Shown here one piece after another: positions 52,916 to 62,228 of a stretch of DNA of 64,000 nt. Position numbers and translations under genes: made by a program. The notes below the pieces were generated by a model. That model was not told the DNA's origin. It did not search any database and saw only the letters and a list, made by a program, of their open reading frames with translations. This stretch comes from Lachnospiraceae bacterium (lineage in GTDB: Bacteria; Bacillota; Clostridia; Lachnospirales; Lachnospiraceae), in the NCBI GenBank assembly GCA_028693165.1, contig JAQUVX010000014.1:1-64000 (forward strand). The letters are read 5' to 3'. The first letter of the stretch is position 1. Each line of letters starts with the position of its first letter.

Positions 52916-52959
52916 GGTTTCGCCAACTGCGATCTTCGTCGACATCTGCTGGCGAAACC
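52916..52959 (-). terminator. Hairpin between binding-protein and ATPase genes
   Basis: GGTTTCGCCA (52916-52925) and TGGCGAAACC (52950-52959) form a perfect 10-bp stem with TTTTCCC on the minus strand. As in many importer operons, it probably attenuates read-through from the binding-protein gene. Confidence 0.7.
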
Positions 52960-52993
52960 CGTGCCCCTAACTCAATTCAGTTTCCGTTTCAGA

Positions 52994-54211
52994 TTATTCA
53001 AAAGTGATGAAATCAGCCATTACCAGGAAGTGGTTGTCTTTCTCGTTGCCACTGTCGTCGGTGTAGTGGTTGATGGTCATCTGTACATCGCCTGCACACT
53101 CCTGAATGGTATCTTTCAGAACTGTCTCGTCCAGAATTGCGCCATTGGTTGCGCCTTCCAGAACCTTCTTCGCGTACTCAACACCAGCCTCTACGAACAG
53201 CATGTTACATGGAACTGCCCATGTAGATACACGACCGCCCATACCAGCCTCGGTAACCTTAGCCTGTAACTGCTCCAGCATGTAATCAACGTCTGCCTCA
53301 TGACCACCCATATCGATGTTCAGAGCTGCCGGGAATGCATGGAACGGAGACGGACAGCACTGTAAGCTGTAGATTGCGCCATTCTCGAATACGGAACGGA
53401 TCAGCGGCTCCTGCATACCACAGTTGGTGGTAAAGAATACGGTATCTTTGCCATATTTCTCGATCTGACGCGGAACATCCTCAAGGATGAACTGCTGAGC
53501 GCCGGTGATACCGGAATCGCCGGTCGGATCCGGAGCGGTAACGTCTACCAGCTCGATGCCGTTCTCTGCACAATATTTCTTCAGGTTCTCATGACGTGCC
53601 ACGATCAGAGCATAGCTCATATGACGCGGGAAAGAATAATGAATCATGGTCTTAGCGCCCTGCTGCTTTGCCTGAGGCGGAATCACAACGCCGCATCCTG
53701 GCTCATCAACCTGAAGTACGATGTCTGCCTTCGGATTGATAACACCCGGGTCCTCACCAGGAGTACCGGCGATGAAGATCATGTCCGGACGGGTCTCACG
53801 TACTTTGTCGATTGCTGCTGCGGTTCCCGGAACTGCCTGACACCATACGATCGCCTTTACTTCCGGATCAGATGCCATAGCAACTGCGTTGGAAATAACG
53901 GTCTCGGTCTCGGTGGTAAAGTTATCCGGATAAGTAGAGGTCACGATCATGTCCCCGTATTTTTCCTTCATCTTGTTGGCCTGAGTGATCTCCTCATCGC
54001 CCTGAGATGCGGTACCGGTAATGATACCGATCTTGAAGTTCTCTGCTGCGGCTGCCTCTGTCTCTGCGCCGCCTGCCTGGGTCTCACCTGCTGCAGTGGT
54101 TGCTTCTGCTGCCGGTGCAGCGGTCGTTGCTGCCGGCTCTGCGCCGCGGCATCCGGTTAAGGATACTGCCATCAGTGCAGCCATAGTCAAACTGATAAAA
54201 CGTTTTTTCAT
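52994..54211 (-). CDS. DUF3798 binding lipoprotein of an ABC importer
   Basis: A 405-residue lipoprotein: lipobox SLTGC (about 18-22), Ala/Thr/Glu linker to about 58, then a periplasmic-binding-like fold (FKIGIITGTASQGDEEITQA; AIVWCQAVPGTAAAIDKV; MIFIAGTPGEDPGV; HYSFPRHMSYALIVARHENL). This is the DUF3798 family, which takes the place of the BMP/ribose binding protein in front of RbsA-like genes. The ligand is unknown. The ATG follows AGGAGGAG. Confidence 0.86.
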   Translation of the reverse strand: MKKRFISLTMAALMAVSLTGCRGAEPAATTAAPAAEATTAAGETQAGGAETEAAAAENFKIGIITGTASQGDEEITQANKMKEKYGDMIVTSTYPDNFTTETETVISNAVAMASDPEVKAIVWCQAVPGTAAAIDKVRETRPDMIFIAGTPGEDPGVINPKADIVLQVDEPGCGVVIPPQAKQQGAKTMIHYSFPRHMSYALIVARHENLKKYCAENGIELVDVTAPDPTGDSGITGAQQFILEDVPRQIEKYGKDTVFFTTNCGMQEPLIRSVFENGAIYSLQCCPSPFHAFPAALNIDMGGHEADVDYMLEQLQAKVTEAGMGGRVSTWAVPCNMLFVEAGVEYAKKVLEGATNGAILDETVLKDTIQECAGDVQMTINHYTDDSGNEKDNHFLVMADFITFE

Positions 54212-54439
54212 GTCTTCTCCTCCTTGAACACTATAAAGTTTTTTTATTTCAATACACCCAAATGTGTATGGAAATCATGGAAATGAAACGAAAGCGGTTG
54301 GATTCTGTCAATGATCGGTAAGTAATAGTCTGGTATGTACAGGCTACCAAGGGCAGTCTGGCAATAAATAGGAACTTTGCTAAATAACTGCAAAATAAAG
54401 AATGAAATGATTATAGCACAAAGAAGTGTCATTTGTCCA
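54212..54439 (-). promoter_or_regulatory. Promoter and ~190-nt leader of the DUF3798 operon
   Basis: TGGACA (54434-54439, minus strand) and TATAAT (54410-54415) are 18 bases apart. Transcription from near 54403 would give an unusually long leader. It contains an ATACAC/GTGTAT hairpin (about 54253-54270). No known riboswitch motif was recognised. Confidence 0.6.
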
Positions 54440-54469
54440 GTTACTTTTGTTCGCGGTACGCGGATTCTG

Positions 54470-55342
54470 TCAGAATCCGCGTCCGCCGCCGCCGTGTGTA
54501 TGTCCTCCACCGGAGGTATGGGTCGTACTTCTGGGACCTGAACTGTTCCCAAAACCGCCGCCAGCACCACGGTTTACTGCCTGTGCAATGAGGTTCTGAA
54601 TAACAGAAGATCCTGCCAGAACATCATTTTGATTGTGATAATGAAACTGCGCTGCGGAACGGTAAGCCATCAGATAATTGGCTGCCTGACGCTGCTCCCG
54701 CTTCATCGCATACTCTTTGCGGACATTGAGGCAGGCTCCGGCTCCGCAGAATGCAGACACCGCAAACGCCAGCAGCACTTCATACCACCGTATGCTACGA
54801 TACCGGCTGATCTTGCCGGTCTCCCTGTCATAGTTGTATTGTCCGTTTGGAATCCCTTTTTGATAAAACGCCTGAACTTCCCCGATCATGGAGCCGGCCG
54901 CACCGCTGTAATCCAACTGCTGCATATAAGGAATCGCCTGATCCATCATCGTATCAATGCGGTCATCCGTCAGAAAACGGATCATGGCCCCTTCGGTCGA
55001 TACATAGAGCTGGCGGTTGTCCATATCGATAAGCAGCAGCGCGCCACTGTGATCCGAACCCGATCCAAAGCTGCCGTTTTCATAATATGCATCTGCATAC
55101 TCCTCCGAAGAGTAACCGCCGGTATCCTCCGTGGTAACCAGCACGAGATCCATATTCATCTCTGTGCGCAGCTCCTGGATACGCGTCTCCAGCGACTGGG
55201 TCTGGTCGCTGCTCAAAAGCCCGGCCTCATCAAACACGCGCTGTTCTCCCGCCTCGCTCCTTACGGTCAGGGGCAGGATAAGCAGAGCCGTCAGAAGACA
55301 CAAAACACAAAAAAAGAATACTCTGTCCTTTCGTCTCATCAT
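54470..55342 (-). CDS. TPM-domain membrane protein
   Basis: A 290-residue protein with an N-terminal signal/anchor (about 8-27). The TPM domain (VFDEAGLLSSDQTQSLETRI; DLVLVTTEDTGGYSSEEYAD; GALLLIDMDNRQLYVST) is followed by one transmembrane helix (about 188-205) and a His/Gly-rich tail. TPM proteins have been linked to photosystem repair and phosphatase-like activity in other organisms. Here it belongs to an SPFH/zinc-ribbon operon and is coupled to the zinc-ribbon gene by a 4-base overlap. The stop codon lies in a GCGGATTCT/AGAATCCGC hairpin. Confidence 0.87.
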   Translation of the reverse strand: MMRRKDRVFFFCVLCLLTALLILPLTVRSEAGEQRVFDEAGLLSSDQTQSLETRIQELRTEMNMDLVLVTTEDTGGYSSEEYADAYYENGSFGSGSDHSGALLLIDMDNRQLYVSTEGAMIRFLTDDRIDTMMDQAIPYMQQLDYSGAAGSMIGEVQAFYQKGIPNGQYNYDRETGKISRYRSIRWYEVLLAFAVSAFCGAGACLNVRKEYAMKREQRQAANYLMAYRSAAQFHYHNQNDVLAGSSVIQNLIAQAVNRGAGGGFGNSSGPRSTTHTSGGGHTHGGGGRGF

Positions 55343-56457
55343 AAGAAATACCCCACAATCATCAGAATCACGAATAAGGGTGCAAAAATCGAGGCAAACA
55401 GCAGCAGAAGTCTGGTCTGGTCAACCGGAAGCTCGCCGCAGATCTTTCCGGTCTGCCCGTTGCAGGCGAAATAATAGATCTTATCCTGCTTCGGGTCCTT
55501 GTAGGTCAGCGTCCACACCGGCATCAGGGCATAATCCCATTTCTCATCTTTCAAATCCATGGTCTGCTCGCGCACCGTGACTGCGTCATAGCCGGCCACC
55601 TCGCTTTTAAGCGCCTCTTCGGCAAAGCCCCTGACCTCCTGCTGTACCTCATCCTGAAATTTGGCTTCCTCCAGATCCCGCTTCTCCGCCACGAAGCCCG
55701 AAAGATAGCCCATATGAAACGGCTGAAGCTTCTCCATCTCGAATGGGAGCACGCCCTCCACCAGCTTTCGATTCGCTTTCGACAGGGCGTTGCGCGTCAC
55801 ATGGTCAACCTTCATGGTTCCCTCGCGGCTCACGTCATACTTGTCCGTCTGGGTATAGCGGGTATTGCCCGTGACCCAGTCTTTATGCTTCACGCCCTCC
55901 GCATCCATCCTGCCGTCCACCTGACAGCTGTACAACCAGTACGGGAAATATACGCCCGTCATCTTGTCGATCTGGTCTTTGCTGTAAAATGCTTTTGGAA
56001 TATAACGTTTCTTCCCGATCCACTGTTCAAAAATCTTCAGCGCCTTGTCCCTGTCGATCGCAAACGGGATGGCGTATTTCGGAAGGTATCCGCCCTCCAT
56101 CTTGCCTTCCAGCACCACCGGATTGTGGCAGTAGTAACAGAACGTCGCCGTCGTGCTCTCATCGGTCACGATCTCGGCGCCGCAGTTCGGGCAGTTGTAA
56201 AGCACCGGATTTCCGTCCGTGCCCTTCGCCATATCCGCGGTCACGCCCGCCGGATTGCCGTCATTTGCCCCCAGATCCTTGGCCTGGGCCACACCCGGCG
56301 TCTCACCTTTGGGTCCGGTCTCCTCCTGCCTGGTCATCTCCTCCAGCTGCTCCTGTGTAAATTCGGAAAGGCAGTATTCACAGCGGTATTTCTGCGATTC
56401 CGGGTGGAACCGCAGATCGCCGCCGCAATTTGGACATTTGTATGTAATAACAGCCAT
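55339..56457 (-). CDS. TFIIB-type zinc-ribbon membrane protein
   Basis: A 372-residue protein. A first zinc ribbon (CPNCGGDLRF...YRCEYC, about 9-33) and a second (CPNCGAEIVT...FCYYCHN, about 92-117) precede a domain with membrane-proximal WEXYFPYW-like character (TGVYFPYWLYSC), and a C-terminal membrane helix (about 350-370). It is regularly found between SPFH and TPM genes in Firmicutes. The role is probably in envelope stress or membrane organisation, by context only. Confidence 0.82.
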   Translation of the reverse strand: MAVITYKCPNCGGDLRFHPESQKYRCEYCLSEFTQEQLEEMTRQEETGPKGETPGVAQAKDLGANDGNPAGVTADMAKGTDGNPVLYNCPNCGAEIVTDESTTATFCYYCHNPVVLEGKMEGGYLPKYAIPFAIDRDKALKIFEQWIGKKRYIPKAFYSKDQIDKMTGVYFPYWLYSCQVDGRMDAEGVKHKDWVTGNTRYTQTDKYDVSREGTMKVDHVTRNALSKANRKLVEGVLPFEMEKLQPFHMGYLSGFVAEKRDLEEAKFQDEVQQEVRGFAEEALKSEVAGYDAVTVREQTMDLKDEKWDYALMPVWTLTYKDPKQDKIYYFACNGQTGKICGELPVDQTRLLLLFASIFAPLFVILMIVGYFL

Positions 56458-56469
56458 AGTCCCTCCTGA

Positions 56470-57738
56470 TTAGCTCCTCGGCTTACCACACTCGCTGCAG
56501 AATTTGCCGGTGTTCGCAGTTCCGCAGGAACAGATCCACGGGCCGTCTGCCGGTCTCGGACTTCCACATTCGCTGCAGAATTTGCCCGTGTTGACTGCGC
56601 CGCACTTGCACGTCCAGCCGGCTGGAGCTGCCGCCTGTGCAGGGGCCGCTGGGGCCGCCGTCTGCGCTGCCGCCGGAGCTGCCTGCTGTGTCTGAGCCGC
56701 CGGGGCTGCCTGCTGTGCCGCTGCTGCTGTCTGTGCCGCCTGCTGATTCATCTGCATCTGCTGCATATTTGCCGCGGACGCTGCTCCCATGAAACCGCCG
56801 CCCGCATTCATACCGGCTGCCATACCCATGAAGCCTGCCATCGCGCCGCCCGCGTTGGAGCCTGCTGCCTCCATGCCGCGTGCCATCGCGCCCTGCACAT
56901 AGCCCTCGCGGATACTCGGGTCGCCCAGCATCGCACCCTGGTTGCGCATATTGATCAGCTTCTGGGACTCCTCATCATAGGAAATGCTTGCAAGGCCTAC
57001 GTTCATGACCTCAAATCCGCGATCCTTCTTCCAGGTGTCGTCCAGCACCTCTGCCATGTGTTTGCTGAGTACGGTTCCCTTCGATGCCACGAAGGAGATT
57101 CGCTCGCCCTCCGCCGACATCTGGTTGACCGCCGCCTGAAGTCCTTCGAGGAATTCATCCATGTACTGCTCATTGATGGAATCAATGTCCACGTGCGTCG
57201 CATTCTTCGCAATTACCTGCTCATAGAACAGAAGCGGGTCCGTCACCTTGATGGAATAAGCGCCATGTGCCCGCAAAAACAGCTCTGCGTTGTAGAAGCT
57301 GTCAAAGTAATTGACCGGATTGCGCGTACCGAACTTGATTCCTTTGATCTCCTGCAAGTTAACATAAAATACCTTCTGTGCCGTCGGTGTAGCTCCGCCA
57401 TATTTCACACGACTGAAGGTCTCCTTCAGCGTATCCTTAAACTGCCCGTTAAACAGAGACGGCAGAGAAGAATTGTCCACGGTATAGTAGCCCTCTTCTG
57501 CGGTGTAGTCTACGACCTTGCCGCCATCCACAACCATCATAAACTGGTTCGGATACACATGAATCACAGAACCATTTGAAACCGTATTCTCTGTTCCCTT
57601 CGTGTTCGATCCCTTTCGGATCTTCACGCCGCCGGCAAAGACGGTCTGGTCGCCCATATCATCTGCCTCAAATACTTCCAGCCACTGATCTGCCAGAGAC
57701 CCGCCCACGGCGGTTGTCACTGCTTTTATGATACCCAT
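56470..57738 (-). CDS. SPFH-domain protein with C-terminal double zinc ribbon
   Basis: A 422-residue protein. The N-terminal SPFH/band-7 type domain (about 15-260; GSLADQWLEVFEADDMGDQT start) resembles the YdjI-like virion-core group. It continues into a Gly/Met-rich segment, a long Ala/Gln/Pro linker (about 325-370) and two zinc ribbons (CKCGAVNTGKFCSECG; CSCGTANTGKFCSECG). Such proteins form membrane-associated scaffolds. It is the first gene of the operon with AGGAGG before the ATG and a strong promoter upstream. Confidence 0.9.
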   Translation of the reverse strand: MGIIKAVTTAVGGSLADQWLEVFEADDMGDQTVFAGGVKIRKGSNTKGTENTVSNGSVIHVYPNQFMMVVDGGKVVDYTAEEGYYTVDNSSLPSLFNGQFKDTLKETFSRVKYGGATPTAQKVFYVNLQEIKGIKFGTRNPVNYFDSFYNAELFLRAHGAYSIKVTDPLLFYEQVIAKNATHVDIDSINEQYMDEFLEGLQAAVNQMSAEGERISFVASKGTVLSKHMAEVLDDTWKKDRGFEVMNVGLASISYDEESQKLINMRNQGAMLGDPSIREGYVQGAMARGMEAAGSNAGGAMAGFMGMAAGMNAGGGFMGAASAANMQQMQMNQQAAQTAAAAQQAAPAAQTQQAAPAAAQTAAPAAPAQAAAPAGWTCKCGAVNTGKFCSECGSPRPADGPWICSCGTANTGKFCSECGKPRS

Positions 57739-57826
57739 AGTATATCCTCCTTAATTTGCTGTGCTGCGTTGCATTGCATTGTGTCGTATCTTTCCGGCAA
57801 GTTTAGCCATAATGACTCATGCCTCT

Positions 57827-57855
57827 AGTATAGCGCAATTTCAAGCTGATGCCAA
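57827..57855 (-). promoter_or_regulatory. Promoter of the SPFH operon
   Basis: TTGGCA (57850-57855, minus strand) and TATACT (57827-57832) are 17 bases apart, about 88 bases before the start codon. Confidence 0.72.
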
Positions 57856-57860
57856 TGGAT

Positions 57861-58769
57861 TTACCTGCGCTTTTTCCCTGTATTTTTACTCATGGAGACC
57901 GCCTGAATGGCTGCCCAGAGGAAAACCGCAGCAAGCGCAAGCTGAAGCAGGATGCTGATCAGCACCCACTGTGACGCGATCAGGGTCTGCTCGTGATGGC
58001 CGAACCAGGTCGTCACACTGGCAATAGCCTGTTCCCGCCCCGTCAAACGCGTGATTGTCATCAGAAAATTGACCGTCGGATTCAGCAAAAGCAGATACAG
58101 ACAGTTGCCGGATGTGGCATAGCTGGCAATCTGCCCGATGGAAGCCAGATTACCGTCCGTGTGAACGCCGCTCATATAATAGGCGAACTGGTTGACGCCA
58201 AAGGTTCCCAGCACCACAAGTCCCAGAATCCCGTAAGCCACAACCGTCGACATCGTCGTCTTTCCAAAGAATGCCGAACAGCAGATTCCGATGCTGCCCG
58301 CAAACAGCGCCGCGGCCATATAGCAGAGCAGCATCAGCGCAATGTCCCGCAGCGTGACTCCGCCATATACAAACACCATGGCGATGATCGGAAAACTGGA
58401 AATAATCATCAGAGCCATGGTACTCAGGGAAGCCGCCATCTTGCCCAGCACGATCTCCGCCGGCTTCATCTTTGTCGTCAGCATAAGATCCAGGGTCTGA
58501 CGCTCCCGTTCCCCGCTGATACTCCCCGCCGTGATCGCCGGCATGAAGAAGATCAGCATAACGAATTCCAGCGCCGCCACAAACAGATACAGATCCAGAA
58601 AACTGGTGTACTGGATCTCTGCCGTCAGGCGCACCTGTGCCAGCGTGGAATACATATTCAGCAGCGCCACCAGCGCCAGAATGCCATTGAATACCAGGAG
58701 CATCAGCGCCAGCCGAAAGCTTCGGGCGCTGACCATGACCTCCCGCTTATAGACCGGATTCATCCTCAT
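57861..58769 (-). CDS. ABC-2 type permease
   Basis: A 302-residue protein with six membrane helices and the ABC-2 motif (GSISGERERQTLDLMLTTKMKPAEIVLGKM). The start at 58769 overlaps the ATPase by 23 bases and has GGGTGG upstream; longer readings add 47 non-membrane residues. It exports a lipid, peptide or polysaccharide component together with the ATPase and the large partner protein. GldF/NatB-like systems share this layout. Confidence 0.9.
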   Translation of the reverse strand: MRMNPVYKREVMVSARSFRLALMLLVFNGILALVALLNMYSTLAQVRLTAEIQYTSFLDLYLFVAALEFVMLIFFMPAITAGSISGERERQTLDLMLTTKMKPAEIVLGKMAASLSTMALMIISSFPIIAMVFVYGGVTLRDIALMLLCYMAAALFAGSIGICCSAFFGKTTMSTVVAYGILGLVVLGTFGVNQFAYYMSGVHTDGNLASIGQIASYATSGNCLYLLLLNPTVNFLMTITRLTGREQAIASVTTWFGHHEQTLIASQWVLISILLQLALAAVFLWAAIQAVSMSKNTGKKRR

Positions 58770-59709
58770 AGGACAACACCACCCTTTCTTCTTTGTGATT
58801 GGTGATCTGCATGAAAATCGCTTCCAGATTGCCCGGCTCCCGGACGAATCCGCGCACCGGTACCCCCGCGCCAACCAACTGTGCCAAAAGCTCACTCTCC
58901 TGCTTTGCATTTCCGGTAAAGCCCACCATGATACTGTCGTCCTTGACCGTGATGGTCTGCACCAGCCTATGTTCCTTTAAAAGCTTCATTGCCGCCGTCT
59001 TATCCCCGAAAATCGTGATAATGACCGGCTTTGAGGTGTGAATCCGGTCTGTGATCTCCGCGATGCTGCCGCTTACAATCAGCCTGCCTGCATCGATGAT
59101 TCCAATGTCTGTACAGAGCTCGGAAAGCTCGGATAAAATATGGGAGCTGATCAGGATCGTCTTGCCCTGCTCATGCAGCTCCTGCACGGTATCCCGAAAT
59201 TCCAGCCGTGTCCGCGGATCGAGTCCCGATGTCGGTTCGTCCATGATCAGCAGCGAGGGGTCGTGGATCAGCGCCCGCGCCAGGCAAAGCCGCTGCTTCA
59301 TGCCGCGTGACAGCCCGTCCACAAAGAAATCCTCCTTATCGCCCAATCCCACCTGATCCAGCAGAATCTGAAAACGCTTGCGCGCCTTCAACCCCTCCAG
59401 GCCGTAGCAGGAGGCAAAGAATTCCATATATTCCCAAACCTTCAGATTGTCATAGACGCCAAAGTAATCCGGCACATAGCCGATCTTCTCTTTCAGCCGA
59501 TACGGCTCCGTCAGCGCATCAATCCCGTCGATCTCCACACGGCCCACATCCGGCAGCAAAAGTCCCGTCATAATCTTGATCGTGGTCGTCTTCCCTGCGC
59601 CGTTTGGCCCGACAAAGCCGTACAGACTTCCATCGGCAATCTCCATATCCAGACCGTCCAGGGCATGATAATTTCCATATGTTTTTCGCAGATTCTGAAT
59701 CTTAAGCAT
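58747..59709 (-). CDS. ABC transporter ATPase (exporter class)
   Basis: A 320-residue ATPase. Walker A GPNGAGKTT (about 35), signature as GLSRGMKQR (about 134), Walker B LLIMDEPTSGLD (about 154), and ISSHILSEL switch. A C-terminal regulatory extension (about 230-320) is typical of GldA/NatA-type export ATPases. Its ATG shares one base with the stop of the upstream gene. Confidence 0.93.
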   Translation of the reverse strand: MLKIQNLRKTYGNYHALDGLDMEIADGSLYGFVGPNGAGKTTTIKIMTGLLLPDVGRVEIDGIDALTEPYRLKEKIGYVPDYFGVYDNLKVWEYMEFFASCYGLEGLKARKRFQILLDQVGLGDKEDFFVDGLSRGMKQRLCLARALIHDPSLLIMDEPTSGLDPRTRLEFRDTVQELHEQGKTILISSHILSELSELCTDIGIIDAGRLIVSGSIAEITDRIHTSKPVIITIFGDKTAAMKLLKEHRLVQTITVKDDSIMVGFTGNAKQESELLAQLVGAGVPVRGFVREPGNLEAIFMQITNHKEERVVLSYEDESGL

Positions 59710-62174
59710 TAGCGTTCCCTCCCTGCGACCATCGGCATCGGAAGCTGGATGGAATTATAGCTTCCCGCGCCGTCATAAGCATAGCGGACCGTCATCGTGT
59801 TGCCCGGAGACAGATAGGCCCCAAGCTGACTCACATCCATGGTTTCGCCGTCCAGCTCCATCCGGTCAAAATTGCCGCTGGTGTAATTATAAAAATAGAT
59901 GCTGCCGGTAAACGCTTCGATGAAGCTGTTGCTTCCCTCTTCTAAAAACGCCTCTGATATCGGTTCAAACCGCAGACTTTCCACCGATATATCCGTTCCA
60001 AGCTGGTATTCCAGCGTCAGCGGCTCCGAGCCGTTCATGGAATTGCTTGCGGCATCATATGTTCCGCTGATCACCTTCGGCGCCTTCATAAGTACCGAAC
60101 GGTAGAGCGAGAAATCATTGTAGGCATTAATCTCCACAGACGCAGTCAGCATGGTCAGCCCATAGGTCTCTGCCGATGGCGTGTTGAGGAACTGACTCTC
60201 CTCCTTGTCCGTGCTGAACGCGATGACCCGCCCGTCCGCCGTATACCCGGTCAGATAGTTATCCAGATAGAATTTCAGCAGATTGGACCGCTCCAGTGCC
60301 AGCAGATAATGCTTGTCTGCAATATCCGTCTGCTGGAATGCACTCTGCCCCGAAATCCGCTCCGCCACCACATAGGAATCTCCCAGCGGGAACCGGATCA
60401 GCTCCAAATCTTCCAGATTCTTCGTCTCCCCCGGCTCCATCCGATCCAGAAATACCATGTTGCCATAGAGCATCAGCGTTGCATTCTCAAGGGGGAAGGG
60501 GAATTGGTTCGTCAGTGTTCCGCTTAATTTTCCTTCAAAATAGTTCACATTGCCGACAATACCTATCTTTTCGGTGTTGTCGTTCTTCCGCTCCAACTGG
60601 AAATAGCGCGATGCGAAGGAAGCGATGTTCTGTCCCTGTACCGTTAAGTTTCCGCCTGTTCTGGAAATGGCGATCTGATAAGGCTCTTCCTCCGTGAAAT
60701 TCAGTCCGTCCGCCGACTCCTGCGAGTAGCTTCTCGTGATCGGCAGCACTGTGTACTCCGGATTCAGTTCCGCCGTGTAAGGACGGTTGTAGGGATTCCG
60801 GACGTTAAGGTACGTCGTCTCAAGCACATAATCATCCGTCACATCCTGAATCGTCGCATAGGTATAGAAGGTCGATTTGAACCGGGTCGTCATACCCAGC
60901 AGATAAATCACCCCCGCAAACACCAGCGACAACACCAGGACGCCTCTGCGGTAATAGATCTGCAGCTCCCGGTTCTTCAAAAAGAGATACATGCCCGGTC
61001 CCAAAAGAAGCAGGTACACCACAATAATCCCCAGATAAAGCATCAGGTTCGGCAGTTTGTCCACATTGCCTGTGTTGATCAGGCTCTGAACCGACCAGAA
61101 TTTGCCGGAATTTCCGCTGTACACGATCTCCGCAAGCTGATTGATGCGCTCTTCCCCCATCAGACTGGTAAACAGATGATCGACATAGCCCGGATGCTTT
61201 TCGCAGAATTCACTGATATCACCCATGTCAAAGCCGGCCACCGCAATCATGCCCTGCTGCTTGGATGCCGCTGTCAGAAGCGGAAACCCGCTGCTCGATA
61301 AGATGACATTGCCCCCGTGCAGCGGAATATCCACGCACGGGATCGCCAGCATTCCGGCCCCCGGCTCCTCCAAATAAAAGTTCTCTCCCAGATCAATATG
61401 CCGCAGAGTCGGCACTCCATAGGAATCGTCCAACAGCTCCGGTGTAAAACGTCCCAGCGTATCATCCACACGCTCGCCCGTACCCAGAATCAGCAGACCG
61501 CCGCTGTGAACCCAGTCCATGATCGCCGCCGTCTGTTTCTCGGACAGATCCCGCAGTGTATAATTATTTACCACCAGCACATCCAGCAGATTCAGCCCGA
61601 TCTCATCCTCCGGAAAATCCGCCGAACTCAGTTCGAACGCCCTGGTACGCAGCGTACTGTAATTGATGCCGACATCATTTAAATACTGCAGCGCCCAACC
61701 TTCATCAGAAAGCAGACCGATGAACAGCTCCGGCACATCCCGGCTGACACTCAGCTTGACCTTCTTGTTCAGAAGGGTATTCCCTGCCTCGTCCTGCAAA
61801 GTCAGAAGCAGCTGGCTTGCGCTTGTCCCCAGCGGAACATTGTACTGATTCGTCACTTTGGAAAGAGCTTCTGCCCCCACGCTGTAAGCATATTGATATA
61901 TCGTTCCGTCCGACTCCATCGATCTCACCTGAAGCGTGCCGGAAAGTGCCTGCTCCCGGTTGTTTCCGATGGTAACCTCCATCGGGAGGTAGCGTCCCCC
62001 CTTGGCGGTATTGTCATAGCCGTACTGCACCTCCATCGTGACCGGTTCCTCCGCCTGGGCTGCGTCCGCATAACTCTTCATCGGAGCACAGAACATCATA
62101 CAGCACAGAAAAAGAACCGCCGCCAGCACAGCGGCTGTCCTTCTTTCCTGAGGTCTGATTTTCAAACCATTCAC
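59709..62174 (-). CDS. Large membrane partner of the ABC-2 exporter
   Basis: An 821-residue protein: signal/TM helix (about 13-31), beta-rich extracellular part, a GATase/DUF4350-like alpha-beta domain (LLDVLVVNNYTLRDL; WVHSGGLLILGTGE; near 190-260), two TM helices (about 395-415 and 425-445), and another beta-rich domain. The resemblance to GldG/YwbN-type auxiliary proteins is by layout. A GTG at 62174, with AGAGGGG about 8 bases upstream, is preferred. Function unknown; probably recognises the exported cargo. Confidence 0.72.
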   Translation of the reverse strand: MNGLKIRPQERRTAAVLAAVLFLCCMMFCAPMKSYADAAQAEEPVTMEVQYGYDNTAKGGRYLPMEVTIGNNREQALSGTLQVRSMESDGTIYQYAYSVGAEALSKVTNQYNVPLGTSASQLLLTLQDEAGNTLLNKKVKLSVSRDVPELFIGLLSDEGWALQYLNDVGINYSTLRTRAFELSSADFPEDEIGLNLLDVLVVNNYTLRDLSEKQTAAIMDWVHSGGLLILGTGERVDDTLGRFTPELLDDSYGVPTLRHIDLGENFYLEEPGAGMLAIPCVDIPLHGGNVILSSSGFPLLTAASKQQGMIAVAGFDMGDISEFCEKHPGYVDHLFTSLMGEERINQLAEIVYSGNSGKFWSVQSLINTGNVDKLPNLMLYLGIIVVYLLLLGPGMYLFLKNRELQIYYRRGVLVLSLVFAGVIYLLGMTTRFKSTFYTYATIQDVTDDYVLETTYLNVRNPYNRPYTAELNPEYTVLPITRSYSQESADGLNFTEEEPYQIAISRTGGNLTVQGQNIASFASRYFQLERKNDNTEKIGIVGNVNYFEGKLSGTLTNQFPFPLENATLMLYGNMVFLDRMEPGETKNLEDLELIRFPLGDSYVVAERISGQSAFQQTDIADKHYLLALERSNLLKFYLDNYLTGYTADGRVIAFSTDKEESQFLNTPSAETYGLTMLTASVEINAYNDFSLYRSVLMKAPKVISGTYDAASNSMNGSEPLTLEYQLGTDISVESLRFEPISEAFLEEGSNSFIEAFTGSIYFYNYTSGNFDRMELDGETMDVSQLGAYLSPGNTMTVRYAYDGAGSYNSIQLPMPMVAGRER

Positions 62175-62199
62175 TCTGTTCACCCCTCTTTTCCAAAAT

Positions 62200-62228
62200 G
62201 GTAACTGCCCCTCACCGTGACAGTTACC
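62200..62228 (-). other. Intercistronic hairpin
   Basis: GGTAACTG (62200-62207) and CAGTTACC (62221-62228) pair perfectly and cover the kinase stop codon. No T run follows, so it may be an mRNA processing or stability element. Confidence 0.5.
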
